From: a virus
Strand: one strand, 5' to 3'
IMG/VR virus record: IMGVR_UViG_3300018080_000098
Span: 186,001 to 250,000 of that record
Length of the DNA stretch: 64,000 nt
The translations under genes and the position numbers were made by a program. The notes beneath the pieces were generated by a model. That model saw only the letters and a list, made by a program, of their open reading frames with translations, did no database searches and had not been told where the DNA came from. Position 1 is the stretch's first letter. Each line of letters starts with the position of its first letter. Of the stretch, positions 1 to 7,370 are shown one piece after another.

Positions 1-44
1 AACGATCTCCAGATTACGACGCTCCTACCACGTGGAGAAATTAA

Positions 45-314
45 ATGATGGCCCTACAGAAGAGAGAAGCCCTGGCCGAAATCGACCCCGAAATCCTGAC
101 CTTTCATGGGTTCGATGACGCCCTCATCGGCTACACCGACAGTTGGGGACCTGAAAACTCTCGAGATCTCCGCGCCGTCTACAGCTACGAAAAATGCATC
201 ACCGTCTTGCTGGATGATGGCCTGTCGTACGAGGAAGCTGTGGAGCACCTCGAATTCAACACCCTCGGTGCGTACGTAGGTACGCGGACCCCGGTGGTCG
301 TACATTTGGTGTAA
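45..314 (+). CDS. hypothetical protein, 89 aa
   Basis: Soluble acidic protein with no family I recognise. It opens with ATGATG a few bases after a purine-rich stretch (GTGGAGAAATTAA) that can serve as ribosome binding site. It ends 3 bases before the next gene, so it belongs to the run of tightly spaced genes that continues to about 2.85 kb. The upstream part of its operon lies outside the window. Confidence 0.7.
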   Translation: MMALQKREALAEIDPEILTFHGFDDALIGYTDSWGPENSRDLRAVYSYEKCITVLLDDGLSYEEAVEHLEFNTLGAYVGTRTPVVVHLV

Positions 315-317
315 ATC

Positions 318-515
318 ATGAAAGAAGACAGCTTCCCTGAACGTTTAGTAGAAGCTGCCAGATTGACAGAGCCCATGTTGCGTGAGTACAGCCAATCCTT
401 GGCTGACCGACACGACGCCAGCTTGGAAGGGCTTAAACGGTTGCTTACCAACATACACGATATTGAGCCTGAGTTTGCTCAGGTTGTAGAGGACAATTTC
501 TGGGACTTGGTGTAG
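318..515 (+). CDS. hypothetical protein, 65 aa
   Basis: Small acidic, probably helical protein (repeated Leu/Glu spacing). It starts 3 bases after the preceding stop and its own stop is followed after one base by the next ATG, which indicates translation as part of a polycistron. No catalytic motif is visible. Confidence 0.65.
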   Translation: MKEDSFPERLVEAARLTEPMLREYSQSLADRHDASLEGLKRLLTNIHDIEPEFAQVVEDNFWDLV

Positions 516-516
516 T

Positions 517-702
517 ATGCCTACGAAGAACCTCCGCGCACATTACTACTCCGAGTGCCGCATGGGGTGTGGCTTCCTTGTAGGAAACGCAACTCCATTG
601 AAGGTGTGTGCGGTGTGTCGGCAAGAGCTCGAGCTTCCTCCCTGTGAGGCTACTACAGCACCAGAAGTACTAGAAGACGAGTGGAAAGAAATATTACCAT
701 GA
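517..702 (+). CDS. small zinc-knuckle protein, 61 aa
   Basis: Cysteines at about residues 14, 18, 30 and 33 (C-x3-C ... C-x2-C) fit a small zinc-binding knuckle. The C-terminal stretch PPCEATTAPEVLEDE closely resembles a segment of the otherwise different protein at 19218-19805, suggesting a shared peptide module. The stop overlaps the next start (ATGA). Confidence 0.65.
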   Translation: MPTKNLRAHYYSECRMGCGFLVGNATPLKVCAVCRQELELPPCEATTAPEVLEDEWKEILP

Positions 703-1238
703 CTACTATTACCGAAGTATTAGGCAAAGCTGCGTCCTCCCAGAGCAGCGTCATCGGCAAGAACGCGAAGCCTGTAGGTATCACACCCGCTATCGCGCTC
801 ACCAACCCGAAGTTTGCCCACAACGTCGGCGCCGCTCAGCGAGCAGCCTCCTGCTTCGGCGTCCAGCAACTCTGGTTCACCGGCAACAGGGTTTCGCTCG
901 AGCCCGAGAAGGGCCAGCGTCTTCCCCGCGAAGAACGCATGAAGGGATACAAGGACGTCGAGCTCATCCAATTCGACTACTTCTTCGACCAGTTCACGGA
1001 CGTGACGCCTGTTGCTGTAGAGCTCCGGCCCAACAGTGAGAACCTCGTCCACTTCGAGCACCCCGAAAACGCGCTTTATATTTTTGGCCCCGAAGACGGT
1101 TCCATCCCGCAGGTAGCTCTGCGGCACTGCCACCGCTTCGTCACCATACCAACCAGACACTGTGTGAACCTGGCAGCAGCGGTCTACATCATCCTGTACG
1201 ACCGACTGCTCAAACAGACAAGAGAGGGTAGCTTATGA
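699..1238 (+). CDS. TrmH/SpoU-family RNA 2'-O-methyltransferase
   Basis: A 179-aa protein with the three motifs of the SPOUT TrmH family in order: N-x-GAAQRAA near residues 40-46, FGPEDGS near 130, and VTIPTRHCVNLAAAVYI near 155-172, the trefoil-knot SAM site. TrmH-like enzymes 2'-O-methylate tRNA or rRNA riboses; the substrate here is unknown. I chose the ATG at 699 because it overlaps the upstream stop (ATGA); an in-frame GTG at 681 is the alternative. The size is close to a bare SPOUT domain. With KptA, an RNA ligase and the odd tRNA genes in this window, a role in tRNA maturation is an inference. Confidence 0.85.
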   Translation: MTTITEVLGKAASSQSSVIGKNAKPVGITPAIALTNPKFAHNVGAAQRAASCFGVQQLWFTGNRVSLEPEKGQRLPREERMKGYKDVELIQFDYFFDQFTDVTPVAVELRPNSENLVHFEHPENALYIFGPEDGSIPQVALRHCHRFVTIPTRHCVNLAAAVYIILYDRLLKQTREGSL

Positions 1239-1525
1239 GCGAAGAGAAGAAGGGTGACCTGGTAAAAATCGGCGCGTTGTGGACCAACACAGACAGAAAT
1301 GGTAACAGATGTCTCACTGGGAGAATGGGAGACGCTGTCCTTCTGGTTTTCAAGAACCAGTTCAAGCAAGAAGACAAGCAACCAGACTACATTGCATACG
1401 TTGCGCGTCCTACTGAGAAGAAAGAAGACGGTCCGCAAGATTCCAAAGCCAAGTCGCTTTTCGATGGAAATAGCGGCAACCCCAACGTCGTGAACGCGGA
1501 TGACGGTGCAGATATTCCGTTTTGA
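1235..1525 (+). CDS. conserved small protein with an SSB-like acidic C-terminal tail
   Basis: The 96-aa protein opens with KIGALWTNTDRNGNR and contains KQPDYIAYVA, a pattern I associate with a small DUF736-like family of phages and plasmids (recalled, not searched). It ends in DDGADIPF, almost the DDDIPF tail with which bacterial single-stranded DNA-binding proteins recruit replication and repair partners. A single-stranded DNA-binding or partner-docking role is inferred from that tail. Its start overlaps the methylase stop (ATGA). Confidence 0.75.
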   Translation: MSEEKKGDLVKIGALWTNTDRNGNRCLTGRMGDAVLLVFKNQFKQEDKQPDYIAYVARPTEKKEDGPQDSKAKSLFDGNSGNPNVVNADDGADIPF

Positions 1526-1528
1526 TCC

Positions 1529-1798
1529 ATGATTTGTAAAGACTGCAAAACTATCATCGGTTTCGAAGAGGAAACCGATACCACAGATTGCCACGTTTGC
1601 CGCGGTGTGCTCTGTCCCGTGTGTACCAAAGAGGGCGATATATGGTACTGCTATAAATGCGACCTGGTGATTTGTGACCAGTGTGTAACCGTAGTCAGCA
1701 GCGACGCCCACGACGACGACATTGATGACGCATCGGAATCCTACACAGTTTGCCCTCTATGTGGCAGAGAGGTTATGCTGTTTAACGACTATTTGTAA
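1529..1798 (+). CDS. multi-zinc-finger protein, 89 aa
   Basis: At least five C-x2-C pairs are spread along the chain (residues about 3/6, 21/24, 29/32, 41/44, 49/52 and 74/77), giving a treble-clef or RING-like arrangement. Such proteins bind zinc and commonly RNA, DNA or protein. The gene starts 3 bases after the preceding stop. Function unknown. Confidence 0.7.
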   Translation: MICKDCKTIIGFEEETDTTDCHVCRGVLCPVCTKEGDIWYCYKCDLVICDQCVTVVSSDAHDDDIDDASESYTVCPLCGREVMLFNDYL

Positions 1799-1809
1799 AA
1801 GATACGCCA

Positions 1810-2151
1810 ATGTCGATCACTAAAAAGCAAGCGAAGCTCCTCCAGCTTCCCGTTGTCCGCCTCCTTTGCTGGGACCTCGAGCTCGGTCACCCCCGGCGCC
1901 CCAAACCTAATGAAAGACAGCCCAACATCATCTACAGCCTTGACGACCTCGAAATTTCCACTAAAGTAGTCAAACTTTCAGACAAACGAAAACCGGAAGA
2001 CGTAGTTACTTGCGAGAAGACAGGCCTTCCCCTGCGCCCCGTCTACTGGGACGACCAAGAAGGTAAAATACTACGCGCTATACCTATTAGCTGGCGAGAA
2101 GGTGTTTCCTATTATGAATACCGAGATGCAACCTCCCGAGCTCGGGACTAA
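1810..2151 (+). CDS. hypothetical protein, 113 aa
   Basis: Basic N-terminus and a mixed alpha/beta composition, with no motif I recognise. It starts 11 bases after the zinc-finger gene, and its 3' end overlaps the following gene by about 38 bases in another frame. Confidence 0.65.
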   Translation: MSITKKQAKLLQLPVVRLLCWDLELGHPRRPKPNERQPNIIYSLDDLEISTKVVKLSDKRKPEDVVTCEKTGLPLRPVYWDDQEGKILRAIPISWREGVSYYEYRDATSRARD

Positions 2152-2656
2152 CTCCACCATCCAGCAAGTTCGTTTCATCTCCGAGAAACGTGCCTACGAG
2201 CTTGAAGGCCACACCTTCCACGGCATGATCTCCATTACCGAACCCAGCCGCACAGCCCCCATCGACAAAGACAAATGGGGCGCCCTCCTGCGCCTCCGGT
2301 TCCACGATATCGATAAGCACCGGCAGAACTATATCCTCTTCAACCACAAGTACGCCAAGCGTATCATCAACTGGTTGAAGGAGAACGAGGACATCCTAAC
2401 CGTTGTGCACGTTCACTGCGCCCAGGGTATCTCCCGCTCCGCCGCTGTAGCCAAATTTATCGCGGAAGTCTACGGGCTCGAGTTTCCCAACACCTACGCT
2501 CTTTACAACAAACACGTTTACGCGGAGCTCCGCAAGTACTACTACAAGTACGACCCGATAGCCGACTCTCCTTTCAGAGAAGAAGCCACGAAGAAATCCA
2601 ACGATCAATACGACATCCGTTTCGCGAAGGACGATAACGACGATGACAACGAGTAA
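2114..2656 (+). CDS. dual-specificity/tyrosine phosphatase-like protein
   Basis: Contains VVHVHCAQGISRSAAVAKFI, a full Cys-x5-Arg phosphatase P-loop (HCAQGISRS) followed by the usual Ala-rich helix. A conserved Asp-containing loop upstream (LRFHDID) could supply the general acid. At 180 aa it is the size of a single small DSP domain. Cys-x5-Arg enzymes dephosphorylate protein phosphotyrosine/serine or RNA 5' ends; the substrate is not evident. I chose the ATG at 2114; an in-frame GTG lies at 2102. It overlaps both neighbours slightly. Confidence 0.8.
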   Translation: MNTEMQPPELGTNSTIQQVRFISEKRAYELEGHTFHGMISITEPSRTAPIDKDKWGALLRLRFHDIDKHRQNYILFNHKYAKRIINWLKENEDILTVVHVHCAQGISRSAAVAKFIAEVYGLEFPNTYALYNKHVYAELRKYYYKYDPIADSPFREEATKKSNDQYDIRFAKDDNDDDNE

Positions 2657-2846
2657 CGATTTCGACGTAACAGCCCTCGACGATAACACCGTACACGCCC
2701 TCTGGTGTGCTGTCCTGCTCCAGGTAGACGACATCCACATCGACCCTCCCAGCGATGTCTGGGACCGCCTTGAGGAGCTCAAAAATGAGTTGACCAGCGA
2801 GTGGGATAAACGGAACGGCTACGGCGAAGAAGAGGCTTTACTTTAA
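2643..2846 (+). CDS. hypothetical protein, 67 aa
   Basis: Small acidic helical protein starting inside the end of the phosphatase gene. It closes the first operon of the window; about 90 bases without a gene follow before tRNA-Ala. No recognisable motif. Confidence 0.6.
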   Translation: MTTSNDFDVTALDDNTVHALWCAVLLQVDDIHIDPPSDVWDRLEELKNELTSEWDKRNGYGEEEALL

Positions 2847-2934
2847 ACAGAATCGAACAGCGTTGGTTGTATCGATGAGCGGGTCACCTTCCCCCGTCTG
2901 GCTCGTCGCTGTCCAGAACTTTCGCTGTTCTTAC

Positions 2935-3008
2935 GGGGCCATAGCTCAATTCGGGAGAGCCCTGGCTTTGCAAGCCAGCTGTTGGGGGTTCGAGTCCCCC
3001 TGGCTCCA
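2935..3008 (+). tRNA. tRNA-Ala(TGC)
   Basis: Canonical 74-base cloverleaf: acceptor GGGGCCA/TGGCTCC, D-arm GCTC/GAGC, anticodon stem CTGGC/GCCAG with loop TTTGCAA (anticodon TGC), and T-arm with TTCGAGT. The discriminator is A and no CCA is encoded. The phage promoter-like motif begins right at its 3' end. Confidence 0.95.
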
Positions 3009-3020
3009 TCTTGTAAAACA
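3007..3020 (+). promoter_or_regulatory. phage promoter-like motif, copy 1
   Basis: CATCTTGTAAAACA immediately after tRNA-Ala and just before the HNH gene. It is one of about eleven copies of a CCATCTTGTAAAATA-type motif found in intergenic gaps upstream of + strand genes. Confidence 0.5.
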
Positions 3021-3026
3021 TTCTGC

Positions 3027-3578
3027 ATGAAAGAAATCTACGAGTTCGTCCGCGATACAGAAGCTGAAATCCAGCGCCGCCTCGGCAAGCCCAATCTCAC
3101 CGTCGAGCTCGTCCCCCGAAGCTGCTGGTGCTCCAACGTCCGCACCGTCGCCACCAAAGACCAGTGGGACACGCTACGCAAAGCAACCTACAAACACTAC
3201 AGCCACCGCTGCGCCGTGTGCGGCGGTAAAGGTCCCAAGTGGCCCGTCGAATGCCACGAGATGTGGCAGTACGATATCCTGCCCAAAGGCAACACACAGA
3301 AGCTCCGATACCTCATTGCCCTGTGCCCCAGCTGCCATGAGGTAAAACATTTCGGGCGAGCTCAAATGGTAGGCCGCGCAGAAGTAGCACTGTCACATTT
3401 GATGGCGATCAATGAGTGGCCTCAAGAAGAAGCCGTGTGGTATCTGCAACAAGTTTCCAAGATTTTTGGGGCCCGCAGCGAAATCGTAGATTGGGCACTA
3501 GACCTCAGCTGGGTAGGCAGCCGCTTCGACATTAAACTCGATACAACACATAGAGGAGGGCACCGTGGAATGGACTGA
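3027..3578 (+). CDS. HNH-type endonuclease
   Basis: A 183-aa protein with a zinc/HNH core: CAVCGGKG, then VECHEMWQYD, then LCPSCHEVKHFG, i.e. two C-x2-C pairs framing the His residues of a beta-beta-alpha-metal nuclease. Freestanding phage HNH proteins are often homing endonucleases, and the position directly after a tRNA gene fits that. The ATG at 3027 is the first start after the tRNA and promoter motif. Confidence 0.8.
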   Translation: MKEIYEFVRDTEAEIQRRLGKPNLTVELVPRSCWCSNVRTVATKDQWDTLRKATYKHYSHRCAVCGGKGPKWPVECHEMWQYDILPKGNTQKLRYLIALCPSCHEVKHFGRAQMVGRAEVALSHLMAINEWPQEEAVWYLQQVSKIFGARSEIVDWALDLSWVGSRFDIKLDTTHRGGHRGMD

Positions 3579-3789
3579 AACCGATAATCCACTTCGCGTC
3601 AAAGTTACCGCGAAGCTAGGAAGCGCCGACATCGAAGTAGAGCTCAACTGGAACGCCGCATTCTACGTACTCACTGAGTTCGTCAACGGCAGCGACCCCC
3701 AGTACTTCACCGAGGACGCTGTAAACCTTCTCAGAGCTCGAGCTCAGCAAATCCAAGATGCCATCGACATGCGCGATGGAAATGTGTAA
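3565..3789 (+). CDS. hypothetical protein, 74 aa
   Basis: Starts with GTG preceded by a strong ribosome site (GAGGAGGG) inside the end of the HNH gene. The chain looks like a beta hairpin followed by a helix (VNLLRARAQQIQDAID). Function unknown; it is cotranscribed with the nuclease gene by position. Confidence 0.65.
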   Translation: MEWTETDNPLRVKVTAKLGSADIEVELNWNAAFYVLTEFVNGSDPQYFTEDAVNLLRARAQQIQDAIDMRDGNV

Positions 3790-3797
3790 ACAGCTTC

Positions 3798-3812
3798 CCA
3801 TCTTGTAAAACA
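3798..3812 (+). promoter_or_regulatory. phage promoter-like motif, copy 2
   Basis: CCATCTTGTAAAACA in the gap before the lipoprotein gene at 3848, about 36 bases upstream of its start. Confidence 0.55.
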
Positions 3813-3847
3813 CTACAGGAAGACCTTCACCATCACAGGAGAAAACC

Positions 3848-4504
3848 ATGAAACGTATCGCAGCTCCCGCCTTAACTCTTTTCATGCTCGCCACCCTGGC
3901 AGCGTGCCCACCTCCCAACCCTAACGACCCCAAGGCCAAGTACGCCGCAGGGTACACCATCGTCACCTACGGCAAGTTCGTTATCCAAACCGCCCACGCA
4001 GGCTTCAAGGGCTTCGTAGCTATCAAACACAATGAGTGCAACGACCTCGTCTGTGTCAAACTCCACCCCGACAAGAAATCCGAAGCCTACAAAACCTGCA
4101 TGACGCAGGACCACTCCGCCGTCGCAGAGTTCAAAAAGTGCTACGGAAAGCTCGGGCAAGCAGAAGCCATCATCGACAAGGCTGTTCCCCTCTGCCAATC
4201 TATCCTGAATGACATCAAGGATATCCTCGACCTCAAGGTCCAATACGACATCGCCAAAGAATCTGCCACCAAGAAACCCGAGGAGCTCAAGCAGTTCTGT
4301 GATACCGTCTTCCCCGCCAAGTCCGGAGACGAGTACGAGAAGTGCCAGAAGGGCGAGCTTGTCAAAAAATTCGACTACATGGCAGCCTTTAAGGGCCGTG
4401 CCTGTAGCGGCTACTACGCTTTCGCCTTCGTCCCCGCACCGTACAACAAGTACACCGACCCCGTCCGTATGTGGTTCAAGGGCTACGGCGGCAACTGCAA
4501 ATAG
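3848..4504 (+). CDS. putative lipoprotein, 218 aa
   Basis: The N-terminus is a type II signal peptide: basic MKR, a hydrophobic core and lipobox LAAC (Cys about 20), followed by a Pro-rich linker. The rest is soluble and Cys-rich, with about eight further cysteines spaced like disulphides, consistent with an exported, lipid-anchored periplasmic protein. Lipoproteins of this kind in phages can act in superinfection exclusion, which is only an inference here. A good ribosome site (AGGAG) lies 6 bases before the ATG. Confidence 0.75.
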   Translation: MKRIAAPALTLFMLATLAACPPPNPNDPKAKYAAGYTIVTYGKFVIQTAHAGFKGFVAIKHNECNDLVCVKLHPDKKSEAYKTCMTQDHSAVAEFKKCYGKLGQAEAIIDKAVPLCQSILNDIKDILDLKVQYDIAKESATKKPEELKQFCDTVFPAKSGDEYEKCQKGELVKKFDYMAAFKGRACSGYYAFAFVPAPYNKYTDPVRMWFKGYGGNCK

Positions 4505-4513
4505 GAGACCACG

Positions 4514-4786
4514 ATGACAATTAAACTAGGCAACAAAGTCAAAGATGCCATCACAGGTTTCACTGGCATTGCCATCTCGAAAACAAAGTACCTGCACGGT
4601 TGCACTCAATGGGGGCTCCGCAGCCAGGAGCTCCACGAAGGCAAACCAATCGCAGTTCAGTGGTTCGACGAGCCACGCCTCGAGGTTCTGGAAGCGTCCG
4701 AACCTGTGCGCACCGAGGGTAGCGATGCGCGTCCTGGTGGACCCCGTTCTACACCTCCCAGTCGCTCCCCTTCAACCGCGGGCTGA
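4514..4786 (+). CDS. conserved phage-type protein, 90 aa
   Basis: The pattern KVKDAITGFTGIA ... GLRSQELHEGKPIAVQWFDEPRLEVLE resembles small conserved phage proteins I recall as uncharacterised beta-rich proteins. The last 25 residues are low-complexity (Pro/Ser/Arg) and may be drift. It is cotranscribed with the lipoprotein (9-base gap, AGGAG site). Confidence 0.65.
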   Translation: MTIKLGNKVKDAITGFTGIAISKTKYLHGCTQWGLRSQELHEGKPIAVQWFDEPRLEVLEASEPVRTEGSDARPGGPRSTPPSRSPSTAG

Positions 4787-4802
4787 CTCAAACAAAAAGT
4801 TC

Positions 4803-4831
4803 TTGACAGAGTCCAGAAATTCCTGTACGTT
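4803..4831 (+). promoter_or_regulatory. sigma70-like promoter for the RNA locus
   Basis: TTGACA, a 17-base spacer, then TACGTT. It stands at the head of a gene-free stretch that holds a structured segment, tRNA-Met and an SRP-RNA-like hairpin. The -10 is imperfect. Confidence 0.5.
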
Positions 4832-4832
4832 G

Positions 4833-5010
4833 GTTGCTGGAAATCCTCGGAAGGTCGATTGGCCGACCGGGGTCAGCGGCCCTGCCCAACCGGTGCTGCG
4901 ATACCACCGAGCAGGAGGCGCAAAGGGCAGTCGCAGCTGTCCGGATGCGTCGGTCTCAGGTTGCCGTATTGGGCGACGTTAAGCGAGGCTCGCTGAAACT
5001 TTAGTTTGCT
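4833..5010 (+). other. structured, probably non-coding segment
   Basis: GC-rich stretch between the promoter and tRNA-Met. Several hairpins are visible, for example GGTCG/CGACC near 4854 and AGCGA/TCGCT near 4982-4994, with an AAACT/AGTTT hairpin just before the tRNA. I see no gene with a ribosome site. It may be a leader or a separate RNA; I cannot match it to a known family. Confidence 0.4.
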
Positions 5011-5082
5011 TGCGGAGTGGAGCAGAGGCAGCTCGCGTGGCTCATAACCACGAGGTCGGCGGTTCGATCCCGCCCTCCGCTA
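5011..5082 (+). tRNA. tRNA-Met(CAT)
   Basis: Cloverleaf with D-arm GAGC/GCTC, anticodon stem CGTGG/CCACG, loop CTCATAA (anticodon CAT) and T-arm GGCGG/CCGCC. In the best register the first acceptor pair is U1.U72, unpaired, recalling the 1-72 mismatch of bacterial initiator tRNA. The three G-C pairs typical of the initiator anticodon stem are absent. It could be elongator Met, initiator-like, or an Ile tRNA needing lysidine. Confidence 0.85.
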
Positions 5083-5085
5083 ATA

Positions 5086-5132
5086 CTCTCGTGAACCCCG
5101 TCAGGGTCGGAAGGCAGCAGCGGTAGCGAGAG
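5086..5132 (+). ncRNA. SRP RNA (4.5S) domain IV-like hairpin
   Basis: The 47-base hairpin is closed by CTCTCG/CGAGAG and has the signal-recognition-particle signature: CCG/CGG helix, symmetric internal loop UCAGG/AGCAG, a GUC/GGC helix and a GGAA tetraloop (GTCAGGGTCGGAAGGCAGCAGC spans 5100-5121). This is the Ffh-binding element. Only domain IV is present, half the length of bacterial 4.5S RNA. It lies 3 bases after tRNA-Met, probably in the same transcript, and 13 bases before the next gene. Confidence 0.75.
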
Positions 5133-5145
5133 CTCGCAAAAACTC

Positions 5146-5655
5146 ATGACTAAAAAGTATTTCTACCACGTTTCTCCCAACCACAACATCCACAAAGGCA
5201 CTTCCGCTTCCTGCACTCTCTGCAAACGAGAGAAGGTGCATCGAAAAAAAGCTTCCAAAGCCACCACCAAGACAAGCGGTAAAAAAGGTGGCAAGAAGTC
5301 CAGCAAACGCGCCAAGAAAGTTCGCCACGACAAAGCTACTCCACGCACCTGCTCCGTTTGTGGAAAGAAGATAGACCGGAAGAACAAGAGCGGTCTCTGC
5401 ATCGTTCACTACAACGAACAACGAAACGTCGCCAAGAAAAAGGCCGACGCCTCTCGTAAGCAGTGCAGCATGGAAGGCTGTACCAACCTTCTTGGGCCCA
5501 CCAACCAATCCGGTTTGTGCTTCAAGTGCTTCGCGAAATCAGACGCCTGGAACCAGCGACGCAAAACGCACGGTGAGTGGGTCACCTCGGCTATTCGTGC
5601 TCGAGGTATCAAAGACCCCACTGACGATGCTCCCGAGCCCCCTTCCCGTTCCTAG
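5146..5655 (+). CDS. basic multi-zinc-knuckle protein, 169 aa
   Basis: Lys-rich middle (residues 28-62) between small zinc motifs: C-x2-C at 24/27, CSVCGKKIDRKNKSGLC near 66-82 and CSMEGCTNLLGPTNQSGLC near 106-124. The last two are near-repeats of a treble-clef-like unit. A nucleic-acid-binding role is inferred from charge and zinc. Only a weak ribosome site (GAGAG) precedes the ATG. Confidence 0.7.
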   Translation: MTKKYFYHVSPNHNIHKGTSASCTLCKREKVHRKKASKATTKTSGKKGGKKSSKRAKKVRHDKATPRTCSVCGKKIDRKNKSGLCIVHYNEQRNVAKKKADASRKQCSMEGCTNLLGPTNQSGLCFKCFAKSDAWNQRRKTHGEWVTSAIRARGIKDPTDDAPEPPSRS

Positions 5656-5701
5656 CAAGTTACTCTATGTCAACCACAGTAACTTTTGAAGGAGCTCCAT
5701 C

Positions 5702-6325
5702 ATGGCAGCCGTTCCTGTACTAGACGAGTATCTGATCAACTTTTGGCAGCAGGTCTGCGACATCGCTGTAGACTACAGTGAGGTTGATACGTTTCGAGCA
5801 GACGTTCACGCTCGGGACAAGCTTATCAACGTGCTGTGGAGCACACAGCGTGACGACCTTATCACGTTGTTCAGCGCTGGGAAGACAGCGGCCGACAACA
5901 TCATCGACGCCGTACGAGGAGCTACACCTCGGCCCACTCTCACTACACCTGTAGAAGCGGGCGACATCCCCATCTACCCCTTAGAGTTCTCTGTGTCCCC
6001 GAATTACGGTCAGGTGCTCACGTACTCGTACAACCGCGAGGACTTCAATCCAGACGTCGTCCCTACACCACCTCTTCCTACCTGGTGGTATATCGGCTCA
6101 GACCTATACCGCATGGTCCTGCGTTCCGACGATTACATCCTCAATGCTTCTCCCATCGAAGCTGTATCTGGTACCACTCTGGGTGTGTGGGGGGCTAATC
6201 TGTGCTACGGTGTGATCAGTCTTGAGTTGCTGCACAATGGCTACGCTTCTGCTCGAGCTCAGGCAGAAGCAGCGTCCATCCAGATCGTCTCCATTCTCAA
6301 CGAGAAGTCTCGCAGGAACCGCTAG
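5702..6325 (+). CDS. hypothetical protein, possible virion component, 207 aa
   Basis: Soluble protein of mixed composition with no motif I recognise. A strong ribosome site (GAAGGAG) precedes the ATG. A promoter-like motif starts a new transcription unit just after it. Assignment to the virion is only a guess from composition and neighbours. Confidence 0.7.
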   Translation: MAAVPVLDEYLINFWQQVCDIAVDYSEVDTFRADVHARDKLINVLWSTQRDDLITLFSAGKTAADNIIDAVRGATPRPTLTTPVEAGDIPIYPLEFSVSPNYGQVLTYSYNREDFNPDVVPTPPLPTWWYIGSDLYRMVLRSDDYILNASPIEAVSGTTLGVWGANLCYGVISLELLHNGYASARAQAEAASIQIVSILNEKSRRNR

Positions 6326-6371
6326 CTCCATCCAAAATAGTGTCGCTGAAACAGTTGCTTTCAGAAGCGGC

Positions 6372-6384
6372 GTCTTGTAAAATA
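6372..6384 (+). promoter_or_regulatory. phage promoter-like motif, copy 3
   Basis: GTCTTGTAAAATA, about 10 bases before the start at 6394. The short distance suggests it acts as a -10-type element with a short leader. Confidence 0.5.
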
Positions 6385-6393
6385 CTGTTCACA

Positions 6394-6819
6394 ATGGGCA
6401 CCGATGCAGAAAATAGAGCTTCCTCTATCCTGCTGCCAGGACAGCAGCTGCCACCTGTAGAGATTACTCCACCCGAAACGACGAGCTCAAACTCCAACAC
6501 CACCTGGTCTCCAGCTGCACCAGCGGCCACCTTCTGGGAACAAGTTGTCCTGGACCATCCACTAATTTTTACACCCATTGACGTTGTAGTCCTCCAATTC
6601 AGTGGCCAACAGTTAGAGCCATGGAGCTTGTCTCTACAGGTGAAATATGTAGACGACACCTTTGCGGAAACAATCGTCGACGATGGTACCGGAGCCCTCG
6701 AGAGCCTGAAATTCAGCGCTCGGATGAATTATCAAACAGGCGCCCTAACCGTCTCTGAAGTGGCAGCCTCCATTGAATACATACAAGCCACGTTCCAAAC
6801 CAAACAGGTAGCACAGTGA
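6394..6819 (+). CDS. 'LLPG-tag' protein, 141 aa
   Basis: The N-terminus AENRASSILLPGQ matches a tag shared with proteins at 13721, 14654 and 15094 (consensus AEQRAAAILLPG). A Pro/Thr/Ser-rich linker follows, then a beta-rich domain. I place the start at the ATG at 6394, just before the tag, rather than at in-frame starts overlapping the promoter motif. The shared tag suggests a common sorting, packaging or processing signal; the function is unknown. Confidence 0.7.
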   Translation: MGTDAENRASSILLPGQQLPPVEITPPETTSSNSNTTWSPAAPAATFWEQVVLDHPLIFTPIDVVVLQFSGQQLEPWSLSLQVKYVDDTFAETIVDDGTGALESLKFSARMNYQTGALTVSEVAASIEYIQATFQTKQVAQ

Positions 6820-7097
6820 CAACCATCAAATTCCAGCGTAATGCCCACGACGCGGAAGGCAACGTCCGCAAAGAAGCCCTCACCGATGTAGCAGACAAGG
6901 CTGTGCGCACGGCCACGTTCTCTCTCCATATGGCCAACGGGCACGAAGCGTTGACCTTCTCCGAGCTCGTAGAAGAGCACAGAAAGTACGACAAAGATTG
7001 GCCCGATGAGCCGTTCGGGTACAGCATCCCCGATATGCTGCGCGGTCTAGCAGACCTCGTGGAAGCTCGGTTGATTAGGGTGGTGAAGGAGGATTAA
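6816..7097 (+). CDS. hypothetical protein, 93 aa
   Basis: Starts with GTG overlapping the previous stop (GTGA), which indicates translational coupling. Helical, slightly acidic, with no recognised motif. Confidence 0.65.
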   Translation: MTTIKFQRNAHDAEGNVRKEALTDVADKAVRTATFSLHMANGHEALTFSELVEEHRKYDKDWPDEPFGYSIPDMLRGLADLVEARLIRVVKED

Positions 7098-7370
7098 GTG
7101 GAACATTTCTACCAGCTCATCAAATTCCTGTGGACGAAGTATCCCCACTCGTGCGAGACGTGCGGAGCGGCAACCGAAACCATTTCACCGCACGAAGCCA
7201 TGCGCGTCTCGAGTATCGGGACGAGCCACCCTCCGCTGCCATCTTGGGGCTTCAAGGAATTCAAATTTCTCCAATGTGCGAAAGGGCACCTCACGCGCCT
7301 GCAAGCTCCCTTCTCCATTTTGCGGTGGGCCTGTGCACCTCACTGGACTGCCAATTTAGAAGATGACTGA
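7098..7370 (+). CDS. zinc-ribbon-like protein, 90 aa
   Basis: GTG start one base after the preceding stop. A CETCG motif near residue 19 and a later Cys/His pair (CAKGH) resemble a split zinc ribbon. Function unknown. Confidence 0.6.
   Translation: MEHFYQLIKFLWTKYPHSCETCGAATETISPHEAMRVSSIGTSHPPLPSWGFKEFKFLQCAKGHLTRLQAPFSILRWACAPHWTANLEDD

Noticed and set aside
4545-4982. A 145-residue + strand frame running into the RNA locus
   Set aside because: It overlaps a better gene (4514-4786), crosses the TTGACA promoter and ends in structured RNA; no ribosome site.
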